Shown one piece after another: positions 8,256 through 19,042 of a stretch of DNA of 53,544 nt. The stretch comes from Streptomyces cellulosae. GTDB taxonomy: Bacteria; Actinomycetota; Actinomycetes; Streptomycetales; Streptomycetaceae. The notes under the pieces are model-generated. The model was given only the letters and a program-made list of their open reading frames with translations, was not told the origin of the DNA and made no database searches. Position 1 is the stretch's first letter; each line of letters starts with the position of its first letter. Location: NCBI RefSeq assembly GCF_000721105.1, contig NZ_JOEV01000063.1, forward strand, positions 1-53,544, read 5' to 3'. Both the position numbers and the translations under genes were made by a program.

Positions 8256-8900
8256 GTGAGAAGCAGCGGCGACGGTACGGCTGGGGGTGCCCCCGGACGC
8301 AGTCTCGGGGACAGCGGCCCGTACCCGCTTCACAGCAGCGCGGCCGATCACGCTCCGCAGCGACCGACGGCCGTGCCGAGCAGCGGAGGGGCGACGTCCA
8401 TGGCGTCCGAGCAGATCGGCTACCGCGGTCCGACGGCCTGCGCGGCCGCCGGCATCACCTACCGGCAACTGGACTACTGGGCCCGCACCGGCCTCGTCGA
8501 GCCGAGCGTGCGCCCTGCTCACGGCTCCGGGACGCAGCGCCTGTACAGCTTCCGGGACGTCGTCATCCTGAAGATCGTCAAGCGCTTCCTCGACACCGGT
8601 GTGTCGCTGCAGAACATCCGCACCGCGGTCCAGCATCTGCGTGAGCGCGGCTTCCGCGACCTGGAGCGCATGACGCTGATGAGCGACGGCGCCACGGTCT
8701 ACGAGTGCAGCACTCCCGACGAGGTCCACGAACTGCTCCAGGGCGGCCAGGGCGTCTTCGGGATCGCCGTCGGCGTGGTGTGGCGGGATGTCGAGAGCGC
8801 CCTCTCGCAGCTGCACGGGGAGCGGATCGACACCGGGGAGACCCTCGTCGGGCACAACCCCGCGGACGAGCTGGCGCGGCGGCGCAACCGGGCGGTCTGA
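8256..8900 (+). CDS. MerR family transcriptional regulator (second)
   Basis: A 214-residue protein. An unstructured G/S-rich N-terminus (1-50) is followed by a MerR DNA-binding domain: IGYRGPTACAAAGITYRQLD, then TGLVEPS, then RLYSFRDVVILKIV. The effector part shows VSLQNIRTAVQHLRERG. The start is GTG 8256 behind GGAGG and a good promoter; an upstream GTG at 8178 would precede that promoter. Gene order matches mycobacterial Rv1830, a MerR regulator. No metal-binding cysteines are seen. Confident of the family, not of the target. Confidence 0.88.
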   Translation: MRSSGDGTAGGAPGRSLGDSGPYPLHSSAADHAPQRPTAVPSSGGATSMASEQIGYRGPTACAAAGITYRQLDYWARTGLVEPSVRPAHGSGTQRLYSFRDVVILKIVKRFLDTGVSLQNIRTAVQHLRERGFRDLERMTLMSDGATVYECSTPDEVHELLQGGQGVFGIAVGVVWRDVESALSQLHGERIDTGETLVGHNPADELARRRNRAV

Positions 8901-8957
8901 GCGTCTCTCCGCTGTCCGGGCGGGGCATTGTCAGTGGCGTAGGGCAGCATCGGAGAT

Positions 8958-10334
8958 GTGAGAAGCGCGCCCACCATCCTGCACCTCGACATGGATGCCT
9001 TCTTCGCCTCGGCGGAGCAGGCGTCCAAACCGAGCCTGCGCGGGAAGGCCGTCGTCGTGGGTGGCCTGGGGCCGCGTGGGGTGGTGGCCACGGCGTCGTA
9101 CGAGGCGCGGGTCTTCGGGGTGCACTCGGCGATGCCGATGGCCCAGGCCAGGCGACTCGCGCCGAACGCCGCGTATCTCGTGCCGCGGTTCGCGTTCTAC
9201 CGGTTGATCAGTGAGCAGGTGATGGGGCTGCTGAGGGAGCTTTCGCCGCTGGTGGAGCCGTTGAGTCTGGACGAGGCGTTCGTGGACCTGGAGGCCGGGG
9301 GAACGGCCTGGGACGAGGCTTCGGCACGGCTGGCCGGGGGGAAGCTGCGGGCGGACATACGGGCTGGGACCGGGCTGACGGGGTCGGTGGGGCTCGCCGC
9401 CTCCAAGATGCTGGCGAAGATCGCCTCGGAGCAGGCCAAGCCGGACGGACTGGTGGTGATCGAGCCGGGGACCGAGCGGGCGATGCTGGGGCCGCTGTCG
9501 GTGCGGACGTTGCCGGGGGTGGGGCCGGCGACGGGGGACCATCTGCGGCGGGCCGGGATCACCACGGTCGGGGAGATCGTGGAGGCGGGCGAGGACGAGC
9601 TCGTACGGCTGCTGGGGAAGGCCCATGGGCACGGGCTGTACGCGATGGCGCTGGCGCGCGACGAGCGGCCCGTGGTGGCCGAGCGGGAGGCGAAGTCGGT
9701 GTCGGTGGAGGACACCTACGACGTCGACATCCACGATCGGACCAGGGTGGGACTGGAGGTGCAGCGGCTGGCGGACCGGTGTGTGCGGCGGTTGCGCGGG
9801 GCGGGGCTGTCCGGGCGGACGATCGTGCTCAAGGTGCGCAGGTACGACTTCTCCACGCTGACCCGGTCGGAGACGCTGCGCGGGCCCACGGACGATCCCG
9901 CGGTGGTGCGGGAGGCCGCCGCGCGGTTGCTGGACTCCGTGGACACCACCGGGGGCGTGCGGCTGCTCGGGGTGGGCGTCAGCGGGCTGGCCGACTACAC
10001 GCAGGAGGATCTGTTCGCGCAGGCGGCGGGGGAGCATGCGGACGCCGCTGCGGTGGAGGAGGCCGAGGCCGCGCCCGAGGTGGAACCGGAGGTGCCGGTC
10101 GAGCGGCGGTGGCCCTCGGGACACGATGTGCGGCATGCCGAGTACGGGCACGGGTGGGTGCAGGGGAGCGGGCTCGGGCGGGTGACGGTGCGGTTCGAGA
10201 CGCCCGACTCGCGGCCGGGGCGGGTGCGGACGTTTCGGGTCGATGATCCGGAGTTGGAACCGGCGGATCCGTTGCCGCTGGTGGCGCGGAGTGTGGAGGC
10301 GGGCGGGGCTTCGGGGGGCGGGGTGCCGGTGTGA
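8958..10334 (+). CDS. dinB: DNA polymerase IV (Y-family, DinB)
   Basis: A 458-residue translesion polymerase. The palm motif LHLDMDAFFASAEQ holds metal ligand Asp11, and SLDEAFVDL holds Asp105 and Glu106. A helix-hairpin-helix (TLPGVGPATGDHLRRAGI, about 180-200) and a little-finger domain follow. After residue 350 there is a long A/E-rich linker and a basic C-terminal module (GHDVRHAEYGHGWVQG), longer than E. coli DinB (351 residues). Such tails occur in actinobacterial members. GTG 8958 has only a close GGAG. It sits 57 bp after the MerR gene on the same strand and may be co-transcribed. Confidence 0.93.
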   Translation: MRSAPTILHLDMDAFFASAEQASKPSLRGKAVVVGGLGPRGVVATASYEARVFGVHSAMPMAQARRLAPNAAYLVPRFAFYRLISEQVMGLLRELSPLVEPLSLDEAFVDLEAGGTAWDEASARLAGGKLRADIRAGTGLTGSVGLAASKMLAKIASEQAKPDGLVVIEPGTERAMLGPLSVRTLPGVGPATGDHLRRAGITTVGEIVEAGEDELVRLLGKAHGHGLYAMALARDERPVVAEREAKSVSVEDTYDVDIHDRTRVGLEVQRLADRCVRRLRGAGLSGRTIVLKVRRYDFSTLTRSETLRGPTDDPAVVREAAARLLDSVDTTGGVRLLGVGVSGLADYTQEDLFAQAAGEHADAAAVEEAEAAPEVEPEVPVERRWPSGHDVRHAEYGHGWVQGSGLGRVTVRFETPDSRPGRVRTFRVDDPELEPADPLPLVARSVEAGGASGGGVPV

Positions 10335-10416
10335 CGGGGTGCCGGTCGGTGGACCAGGCTGGTGGGCGTGCGTGACGGGTGGGGATACGCGCGGGGCGGG
10401 GCGCCGGCTTTTCCTG

Positions 10417-10451
10417 GGCGGATGGCGGATGGCGGATGGCGGATGGCGGAT
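10417..10451 (+). repeat. five copies of a 7-bp tandem repeat
   Basis: GGCGGAT is repeated five times without interruption in the 279-bp space between dinB and the PRC-barrel gene. The rest of that space (10335-10613) is G-rich with no gene. At about 10500-10545 it holds a weak relative of the hairpin element at 16272 (shared CGCCCGC and CACTCTCGG blocks). Confidence 0.9.
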
Positions 10452-10613
10452 GCGCGGGCTGGGCGTGGCGGGGGCGTGGGTCCCGGCGTGTGCGGGAGGT
10501 GCAGCCCGCGCCCGCAGTCCCCACTCTCGGCCCCCCGCTCCAGGGGGAGGAGAAGACCTGGATCCGCGGCACGACTGCCCGCGGCTTCGGCGGGGGTGGC
10601 CGCGGTTGTGGGG

Positions 10614-10985
10614 TCAGGTGTCGTCCGTGCCGGCCAGGTTGCCGAAGTCGTGGTCCGGGAGCGGGGGCGGGGCGGAGATGTCGAGGCCGTAGTGGTGGTA
10701 GAGCTGGAGTTCCTGGTCGGGGGAGAGGTGGCGGCCCACGCCGAAGTCGGGGGCGTCCTTGATGAGTGCGCGATCGAAAGGGACGTGCAGGGTCCCCTCG
10801 ATCAGCTCGCTGGGCTTGAGGGGGACGAAGGCGTCCCTGGAGAAGAGGCCGGTGCGTATGGCCGCCCATTCCGGTAGGCCCGTCGCGTCGTCGAGGTAGA
10901 CCTCGTCGATCGTGCCGATCTTGGCGCCGTTGCGGTCGAGCGCCTTGCGGCCGATCAGGTTGCGCGGATCGATGTCGGTGCGCAC
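10614..10985 (-). CDS. PRC-barrel domain protein
   Basis: A 123-residue protein. The N-terminal half is a PRC barrel (NLIGRKALDRNGAKIGTIDEVYLDD, residues 8-32, with the usual G-x-K-x-G-x-I-x2-V pattern). The rest is a family-typical tail (FVPLKPSELIEGTLHVPFDR then DFGVGRHLSPDQE). Such small cytosolic barrels are common in Streptomyces and mediate protein or RNA contacts in other systems; no specific role can be given. GTG 10985 has GGAGGG directly upstream. It runs towards dinB and away from gcvP. Confidence 0.88.
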   Translation of the reverse strand: MRTDIDPRNLIGRKALDRNGAKIGTIDEVYLDDATGLPEWAAIRTGLFSRDAFVPLKPSELIEGTLHVPFDRALIKDAPDFGVGRHLSPDQELQLYHHYGLDISAPPPLPDHDFGNLAGTDDT

Positions 10986-11080
10986 GGGCCCTCCACTTGG
11001 TCGCAACTCATCCGTAACCACTACGAAAGAGCACAATCAGGGAGGCGGCCACTCGAACGCCCGGGCGTTGCCCGCGCTGG

Positions 11081-11086
11081 TACGCT
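11081..11086 (+). promoter_or_regulatory. candidate -10 box for the gcvP riboswitch transcript
   Basis: TACGCT fits TANNNT and lies about 20 nt before the first conserved riboswitch stem. No matching -35 was found, so this is tentative. Confidence 0.35.
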
Positions 11087-11105
11087 GGCAAGCGGCTGCT
11101 GACCC

Positions 11106-11320
11106 CGCGCGGGAGAGTCCTCCGGACACCATCCGGAGGCGCCGAAGGAGCAAATCCTCCCCGGAATCTCTCAGGCCCACGTACCGCACGGGCGAGGTCA
11201 CTCTGGAAAGCAGGGCGGGTGTCGACGGCGTCGACGGCCCCCGCTCTCACCGACGGTGAAAGCCGGGCACCTTCGGGAGTCCGGTGAAGCTCTCAGGTCG
11301 AGATGACAGAGGGGGAGGCC
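11106..11320 (+). promoter_or_regulatory. tandem glycine riboswitch
   Basis: Two successive glycine aptamers are visible. The first has GGGAGAG (about 11110), GCCGAAGGAGCAA (11141 on), TCTCTCAGGC (about 11168), ACCGCACGGG and ACTCTGGA. The second, from about 11212, has the matching CACCGACGGTGAAAGCCG, GCTCTCAGG and GATGACAGAGGGGGAGG. The tandem directly precedes gcvP, so glycine binding would turn on glycine cleavage. No terminator hairpin is obvious between aptamer 2 and the start codon (60 nt), so control may act at translation initiation. Confidence 0.92.
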
Positions 11321-11380
11321 GTCCGGGTACCCGCGTCGTGGTGCCCCTCGAAGGTCGTGTCAGACCAGGAGGCCTCCGCA

Positions 11381-14266
<2,886 letters not shown>

Positions 14267-14425
14267 GGCGTCATGCACGTCAGGTACGTGTGCGGCATGT
14301 AGGTCATGGGAGTCATGTACGTCGTACAGGACGACTGGGTCGCCGTTCGCGAGGACTGGCATGGCGTAGGTGCGAAGGGCTCCGTCCGGGTGTATGCCGG
14401 GGGAGCTCTTTCGCGTCCTGGGGTG

Positions 14426-14845
14426 TCACGCGGTGGCCAGGGAGACCTCGGTCGACTTGATCAGGGCGACGACCGGAGTGCCGACCGTGAGTTCGAGGTC
14501 CGTGACGGCTTCCCTGGTGATCGCCGCGGTGAGGTCGGCGCCGTCGACGAAGATCTTGACGGAGGCCATGGCGCCGCCGGTCGCGATCTCGTGAACCGCG
14601 CCGGGCAGTTGGTTGCGGATGGAGAGGCCGTCGACCGGGGCGGTGGCGAGGGCGACGTCCGTCGACTTCACCAGGGCGCGTACCGGCGATCCCGGGACGA
14701 GGCCCAGTTCCTCGACTGCATCCAGGGTGATCGCGGCGGTGAGGTCCTGTCCGCCGGCGAGGCGGACCGTGACTGTGGCCATCACCTCCCCCCGGGTGAC
14801 GGCGGTGACGGTGCCGGGGAGCTGGTTGCGGATGCTCAGGCTCAT
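14426..14845 (-). CDS. double Mop/TOBE-domain molybdate-binding protein
   Basis: A 139-residue protein made of two near-identical TOBE domains, each starting LSIRNQLPG (residues 3 and 75) and ending in V-x-ALVKSTDVALA or ALIKSTEVSLA. The form resembles di-Mop molbindins, which store or buffer molybdate in the cytoplasm. It is the last gene of the molybdate block, 59 bp after modC. The GTG/ATG choice is not ambiguous: ATG 14845 has GAGG before it. A role in molybdate homeostasis is inferred from the domain and the neighbours. Confidence 0.92.
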   Translation of the reverse strand: MSLSIRNQLPGTVTAVTRGEVMATVTVRLAGGQDLTAAITLDAVEELGLVPGSPVRALVKSTDVALATAPVDGLSIRNQLPGAVHEIATGGAMASVKIFVDGADLTAAITREAVTDLELTVGTPVVALIKSTEVSLATA

Positions 14846-14904
14846 GGTGAGGCCTCGCAGAGGGTGGGGAAGCAGGGGCCCCCACCGTAGCCGCCGGGCG
14901 GGTC

Positions 14905-16002
14905 TTATGCCGGGTATGCGTGTGTTTGCGTCGCTTTGACGGTCGCCCAGACCGGCGCGCCCGGGTGCAGGTCGAGTTCGGCCGCGGCGACCGTGGTGAG
15001 GTCGGCGGCGAGAGGGAGTTCACCGGTGAGGTCCGCGCGGATCTGGTCGCCGTGGGTCTCCAGACCGGCCACCTCGCAACGCCACAGGTTGCGGGCGCTG
15101 GAGCCGGTGGGCCTGTCGCGGTGAAGGGTCACGGCGCTCGGCGGGAACGCCACGAACACCGGACCGGAGAGGTCCTCGGTGGTGGTGAGGACGGGGCCCG
15201 CGTCGAGGCCGACCGTGTGGCCCTCGGCCTGCCCCTTGTAGAGGTTCAGGCCGACCAGTTGCGCGATGTAGTCCGTACGGGGACGGCGTGCGATGTCGGC
15301 GGGGGCGCCCTGCTGGACGACCCGGCCGTGCTCGATGACCACGAGGCGGTCGGCCAGCACCATGGCGTCCAGCGGGTCGTGCGTGACCAGCACGGCGACG
15401 GCCTCGAACTGGGCGAGGTGGCGGCGGAGTTGAGCGCGGACCTCCAGCCGGGTGCGGGCGTCCAGGGCGGCGAGCGGTTCGTCGAGGAGCAGCAGACGGG
15501 GGTGTGTGGCCAGGGCGCGGGCGAGGGCGACGCGCTGCGCCTGGCCGCCGGAGAGCTTGCGGGGCTTGGTCCCGGCGTGGTCGGCGAGGCCCATGCGGTC
15601 CAGCCATTCGGCGGCCTGGGCGCGGGACTCCGCTCTGGTCGCGCCGTGGCAGCGAGGGCCGAAGGCCACGTTGTCGAGGGCGGACAGGTGCGGGAAGAGC
15701 AGGTAGTCCTGGAAGACGACGCCCACGGGGCGGGACTCGGGGGGCGTACGGTCCAACGCGGTGCCGTCGAGGCGCAGATGGCCGTGGGTGAGCGGGGCGA
15801 GACCGGCCAGGGTGCGCAGGGCGGTGGTCTTGCCTGCGCCGTTCGGGCCGAGCAGCGCGATGACATCGCCGGGGGCGGCGGTGAGGGTGATGTCGAGGCG
15901 GAAGGTGCCGTGGTCGACGACGAGGTGGGCGTCGAGGCCTTCACCGGGGGTGGCGGGGTGTTCGGTGGTGGCGTCGGTTGCGGTGTCGTCGAGGTTGGTC
16001 AT
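14905..16002 (-). CDS. modC: molybdate ABC transporter ATP-binding protein
   Basis: A 365-residue ATPase. Walker A is GPNGAGKTT (52-60), followed by the Q-loop ([11 protein letters not shown]), the signature LSGGQAQR, Walker [13 protein letters not shown] and a switch histidine (VLVTHD). A C-terminal TOBE domain (about 300-365) is typical of ModC and senses molybdate or tungstate. The start is set at ATG 16002. The same frame stays open for 177 more codons up to an ATG that overlaps the modB stop, but that stretch is proline-rich and unlike any ModC. A 527-bp gap inside a mod operon is unusual. Confidence 0.9.
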   Translation of the reverse strand: MTNLDDTATDATTEHPATPGEGLDAHLVVDHGTFRLDITLTAAPGDVIALLGPNGAGKTTALRTLAGLAPLTHGHLRLDGTALDRTPPESRPVGVVFQDYLLFPHLSALDNVAFGPRCHGATRAESRAQAAEWLDRMGLADHAGTKPRKLSGGQAQRVALARALATHPRLLLLDEPLAALDARTRLEVRAQLRRHLAQFEAVAVLVTHDPLDAMVLADRLVVIEHGRVVQQGAPADIARRPRTDYIAQLVGLNLYKGQAEGHTVGLDAGPVLTTTEDLSGPVFVAFPPSAVTLHRDRPTGSSARNLWRCEVAGLETHGDQIRADLTGELPLAADLTTVAAAELDLHPGAPVWATVKATQTHAYPA

Positions 16003-16529
16003 GGGGCGAGTCCTGGCGTGGGTGGATTCGTGGGGTGGGCTGTGGAGGCGGGGCCGTGGCGGCGGCGAGTGTGCTGGGGGGAGGGCCTTGCGGGGTTGTT
16101 GTGTGCGCGGCGGTGATGTCGGTGGTGTGGGGGGCCCACGGGGTTCGGGGGGCGTGGTTCGTGCGCGAGTGGGTTGGTGCCTGGGCGGTGTTGCGGTGGT
16201 TGCGTCGGTGAGCAGGTGTCGTGGGTTTGGGGCGGGCCGGGGTTGGGTCGCGCGGCCTGGCTGCCGGCGGGTGCCGCCTGCGCCCGCCCTCCCGCACTCT
16301 CGGTTTCGCTCGAGCGGGGAGACCCCGTCGCCCCAGGCGGCAGGACTGAGGGGCGGTGGTTGTTCGCGGTCTGGTGGGGCGGGTGGGGCGGGTGGTTGTG
16401 CAGTTCGGCGGGGTGGGGTGGGGCGGGTGAGGTGGTGTGGGTGGCCGTGTCCTGACGGGCTGGTGGGCATATGTGGCCGGCCGTCTGACCGGTGGCCGCT
16501 GTAGGCGGTGGGGGGCGGGGTGGCGGGCG
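16003..16529. other. intergenic spacer inside the mod operon
   Basis: 527 bp between modB and modC with no supportable gene. In the transcribed (minus) strand it is rich in C and poor in G, with many CCACCCC-type runs, the composition expected of a Rho-loading region. It also holds the hairpin element at 16272-16342. A half-like GGGCATATGTGG at about 16465 resembles the mod operator but is not palindromic. Confidence 0.6.
16272..16342. repeat. hairpin element resembling a Streptomyces interspersed repeat
   Basis: TGCCGCCTG (16272-16280) pairs with CAGGCGGCA (16334-16342). The interior has the CACTCTCGG, GCTCGAGC and CGGGGAGACCCCG blocks that I recall recurring in intergenic regions of this genus; that recollection could not be checked here. 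A weaker relative lies at about 10500-10545. Confidence 0.55.
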
Positions 16530-17528
16530 TCATGATGTCGTCATCCAGCGGTCCCGTAGACCCGCCAGGACCGCGATCGACACCGCCAGCAGGACCAGGC
16601 TGAGGGCGATTGCCGCCGCCGGGTCGTTCTGGAGGGCCAGGTAGACCGCGAGGGGCATCGTCTGCGTACGGCCCGGGAAGTTACCGGCGAAGGTGATCGT
16701 CGCCCCGAACTCGCCCAGGGCTCGGGCCCAGGCCAGCACGGCGCCCGCCGCGACGCCCGGCGCGATCAGGGGGAGCGTGACCCGGCGGAACGCGGTGAAG
16801 CGGGAGGCGCCCAGGGTGGTGGCCGCCTCCTCGTAGCGGGGGTCGGCCGCGCGCAGGGTGCCCTCGACGCTGATGACGAGGAACGGCATGGCCACGAACG
16901 TCTCCGCGAGGACGACGCCCGTCGTGGTGAACGGCAGGGTGACGCCGAACCAGGAGTCCAGCCACTGGCCCACGACGCCGTTGCGGCCCAGTGCGAGCAG
17001 GAGGGCCACACCGCCGACCACCGGGGGCAGCACGAGGGGCAGGGTGACCAGGGCACGGACCAGGCCGCGGCCGGGGAAGTCGGTGCGGGCCAGCAGCCAG
17101 GCCAGGGGTACGCCGATGACGAGACTCAATGCCGTCGCCGCCGTGGCGCACACCAGCGACAGGCGCAGCGCCTGCCAGACCTCGGCACTGGTCAGCTGCT
17201 CGGGGAGGCTGCGCCACGGTGCTCGTACGAGGAGCGCGACCAGCGGCAGGAGGAGAAACGCCAGGCCCGCCAGTGCGGGGAGGAGGAGAGCGAGGGGGAT
17301 GCGTCGGGACCCTGGGAGGGGGCGGCGGGGGCGGCCCTTCAGGGGGACTGTCGTGGGGACGGGGACGGCGGGGGCGCCCGGGTCGGTGGAGCGCGGCGGG
17401 CCTGTGCCGGGGCCTGTATCGCTTCGGGCGCCTCCGCCGGGTCCGGGTCCGGGTCCGGGTCCGGTGGGATTGGGTGCGGGGCTGCCTGGACCGGCGGGGC
17501 CGGGCGTGGCGTCGCCGGGGTCGGTCAT
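16530..17528 (-). CDS. modB: molybdate ABC transporter permease
   Basis: A 332-residue permease. Residues 1-75 are an unusual proline/glycine/serine-rich cytoplasmic extension; typical ModB is about 225-260 residues. Six hydrophobic segments follow, with the EAA-type coupling loop (EEAATTLGASRFTAFRRVTLPLI) and the ModB hallmark EFGATITFAGN-PGRTQTMPLAVY. Its ATG overlaps the modA stop by 4 bp, and its own TGA overlaps an upstream in-frame ATG of the modC frame. It moves molybdate using ModC-derived ATP energy. Confidence 0.93.
   Translation of the reverse strand: MTDPGDATPGPAGPGSPAPNPTGPGPGPGPGGGARSDTGPGTGPPRSTDPGAPAVPVPTTVPLKGRPRRPLPGSRRIPLALLLPALAGLAFLLLPLVALLVRAPWRSLPEQLTSAEVWQALRLSLVCATAATALSLVIGVPLAWLLARTDFPGRGLVRALVTLPLVLPPVVGGVALLLALGRNGVVGQWLDSWFGVTLPFTTTGVVLAETFVAMPFLVISVEGTLRAADPRYEEAATTLGASRFTAFRRVTLPLIAPGVAAGAVLAWARALGEFGATITFAGNFPGRTQTMPLAVYLALQNDPAAAIALSLVLLAVSIAVLAGLRDRWMTTS
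17437..17460 (-). repeat. hexamer tandem repeat coding Gly-Pro in modB
   Basis: Four perfect CCGGGT hexamers lie within the modB N-terminal extension and encode alternating Gly-Pro. Slippage here would change length by two residues without a frameshift. Confidence 0.85.
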
Positions 17529-18355
17529 GGCTTGAGGAATCCGGCTTCGGTGAGGGTCTTCTGGCCCTCGGTGGACTTGACCAGCTCGATGAACGCCTTG
17601 GCCGCGGCGGCGTTGGGGGCGTTCTTGAGGAGGGCGATCGGGTAGTTGTTGACGGCTTGGGCCGACTCCGGGAACTCCACGCCCTCCACCTTGTCACCCG
17701 CCGCCTTCACGTCGGTCCTGTAGACGACGGCCGCGTCCGCCTCCCTCAGCTCGACCTTCGTCAGGGCGCTCTTGACGTCCTGCTCGTACGAAACCGGCGT
17801 GAGCTTCAGCTTGGCGGCGTCCAGCGCCTTCTGGGCGGCGGCACCGCACGGCACCGTCTTGTCGCAGAGGACGACCTTCAGCTCCGACTTGGTGAGGTCC
17901 TTGAGGGAGGAGACGTTGTCCGGGTTGCCCGGCAGGGTGGCGATCTCCAGCTGGTTGCGGACGAAGGTGGCCGGCGTGCCGACGGCGTCCTTCTGATCCG
18001 TCACCAGCGCCATCGTCTTGGGGCTGGCGGCGGCGAAGACGTCGGCGGGGGCGCCGCCGGTGATGCTCGCGGCGAGGCTGTCGCTGCCGCCGAAACTGAA
18101 GGTGACCTTCGTGCCGGGGTGTTCCTTCTCGAACTGCTTGCCCAGGGACGTGAAGCTCTCCTGGAGTGAGGCGGCGGCGAAGACGGTCACCGCGCCGGAG
18201 AGCTTCGCCGAGGCCGAGGCGGAGGAGTTGGGGGCCGCGGCCGCCGAGTCCGAGTCCGAGCCGGACGAGGAGCAGGCGGCGAGGGCGAGCAGCGCGGCGG
18301 CTCCCGCTCCGGTCGCCTGCAGGGTCCGTCGGGTCCGGCGCACGGAACGGGTCAT
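17525..18355 (-). CDS. modA: molybdate-binding lipoprotein of the ABC transporter
   Basis: A 276-residue protein with a lipoprotein signal: basic start (VRRTRRT), hydrophobic core and lipobox LAAC with Cys28, then an S/A-rich tether. The mature part has ModA hallmarks: VTVFAAASLQESFTSLG, GGSDSLAASITGGAPADVFAAA, and EADAAVVYRTDV near the C-terminus. It captures molybdate outside the membrane and hands it to ModB. ATG 18355 is used; upstream in-frame ATGs would lie before the promoter. It is the first gene of modABC, under the operator-containing promoter at 18416-18444. Confidence 0.95.
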   Translation of the reverse strand: MTRSVRRTRRTLQATGAGAAALLALAACSSSGSDSDSAAAAPNSSASASAKLSGAVTVFAAASLQESFTSLGKQFEKEHPGTKVTFSFGGSDSLAASITGGAPADVFAAASPKTMALVTDQKDAVGTPATFVRNQLEIATLPGNPDNVSSLKDLTKSELKVVLCDKTVPCGAAAQKALDAAKLKLTPVSYEQDVKSALTKVELREADAAVVYRTDVKAAGDKVEGVEFPESAQAVNNYPIALLKNAPNAAAAKAFIELVKSTEGQKTLTEAGFLKP

Positions 18356-18415
18356 CACGGGTTCACTCCCTCGGTCTGCTTGGAGAAGAGCCCAGAGGAC
18401 CCTTCCGATGCGCCG

Positions 18416-18444
18416 ATCATACTTCCGCATATGCGAGGTGTAAG
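18416..18444 (-). promoter_or_regulatory. modA promoter with a palindromic operator in its spacer
   Basis: On the minus strand CTTACA (18444-18439), a 17-bp spacer and TATGAT (18421-18416) form a good promoter 61 bp before modA. The spacer holds the perfect palindrome CGCATATGCG (18426-18435). A bound regulator would block RNA polymerase. Confidence 0.75.
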
Positions 18445-18488
18445 CCTCCCGCCTCATCGCATTAGCTGCTCCAGTGGTCGATGGAACG

Positions 18489-18498
18489 CGCATATGCG
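18489..18498. promoter_or_regulatory. second copy of the mod operator
   Basis: A second perfect CGCATATGCG lies exactly 63 bp (six helical turns) from the first, on the upstream side of the modA promoter. The phasing suits co-operative or looping binding. Confidence 0.65.
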
Positions 18499-18542
18499 TT
18501 TCTACGAGATGCCTTCCCTTCCTTTCGGGAGGGTGGCGTCAC

Positions 18543-18941
18543 TCAGACCCGGTCGATGTGGACGTTCGTCGACTTCACTCGTGCCGTGGCCTCCATGCCG
18601 ACCTCCAGACCGAGGTCCTCGACGGCCTCGCGGGTCAGGAGGGAGACAAGTCGGTGCGGGCCGGCCTGGATCTCCACCTGGGCGGCGACATCGCCGAGCT
18701 TGATCGCGGTGACGATGCCGGGGAAGGCGTTGCGCACGGAGGTGCGCGGGGTGGTCTCCTCCTCGTCCGTTCCGGCCTTGGCGAGGTCCACCGAGAAGGC
18801 GGCCAGGTCCCGCCCGTCGATGACTCTTCTGCCGCTGTCGTCGCGGTGGGTCGTCACCCGGCCGGCGTCCGCCCAGCGGCGCGCGGTGTCGGGGCTCACG
18901 CCGAGCAGCCGTGCTGCCTGGCCGATTGTGTAGGACTGCAT
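18543..18941 (-). CDS. HTH-TOBE molybdate-responsive regulator
   Basis: A 132-residue protein. Residues 1-45 are an excisionase/MerR-type helix-turn-helix (YTIGQAARLLGVSPDTARRWADAGRV). Residues 65-131 are a Mop/TOBE domain (RTSVRNAFPGIVTAIKLG, ending in ARVKSTNVHI). The build is a small functional analogue of ModE: DNA binding plus molybdate sensing. ATG 18941 follows TATCGT by 7 nt on the minus strand, suggesting a leaderless message. It lies directly upstream of modA on the same strand. The palindromes at 18426 and 18489 are its likely sites; this is inference. Confidence 0.88.
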   Translation of the reverse strand: MQSYTIGQAARLLGVSPDTARRWADAGRVTTHRDDSGRRVIDGRDLAAFSVDLAKAGTDEEETTPRTSVRNAFPGIVTAIKLGDVAAQVEIQAGPHRLVSLLTREAVEDLGLEVGMEATARVKSTNVHIDRV

Positions 18942-18985
18942 GCCGGTCACGATAGGGGCGTCGGCGGGGAACCGCGGTTGGGGGG

Positions 18986-19013
18986 TTGGCCGTTGGGTAT
19001 AACGCGATATATC
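18986..19013 (+). promoter_or_regulatory. promoter and palindrome for the DUF1707 gene
   Basis: TTGGCC (18986-18991), 16 bp, then TATATC (19008-19013). The -10 lies within GATATATC (19006-19013), a palindrome also present upstream of the PadR gene at 49115. Confidence 0.45.
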
Positions 19014-19042
19014 TTCAGTGTGTCGAGGGAGAGGATGAGGGG

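Noticed and set aside
8929..8946. Promoter for dinB from TTGTCA and TAGGGC
   Set aside because: The two hexamers are only 6 bp apart, far from the 16-18 bp needed.
16003..16533. N-terminal extension of ModC by 177 residues
   Set aside because: The stretch is proline-rich and low in complexity, unlike any ModC, and contains a hairpin repeat. ATG 16002 gives a normal-length ModC. Kept as a finding about the operon junction.
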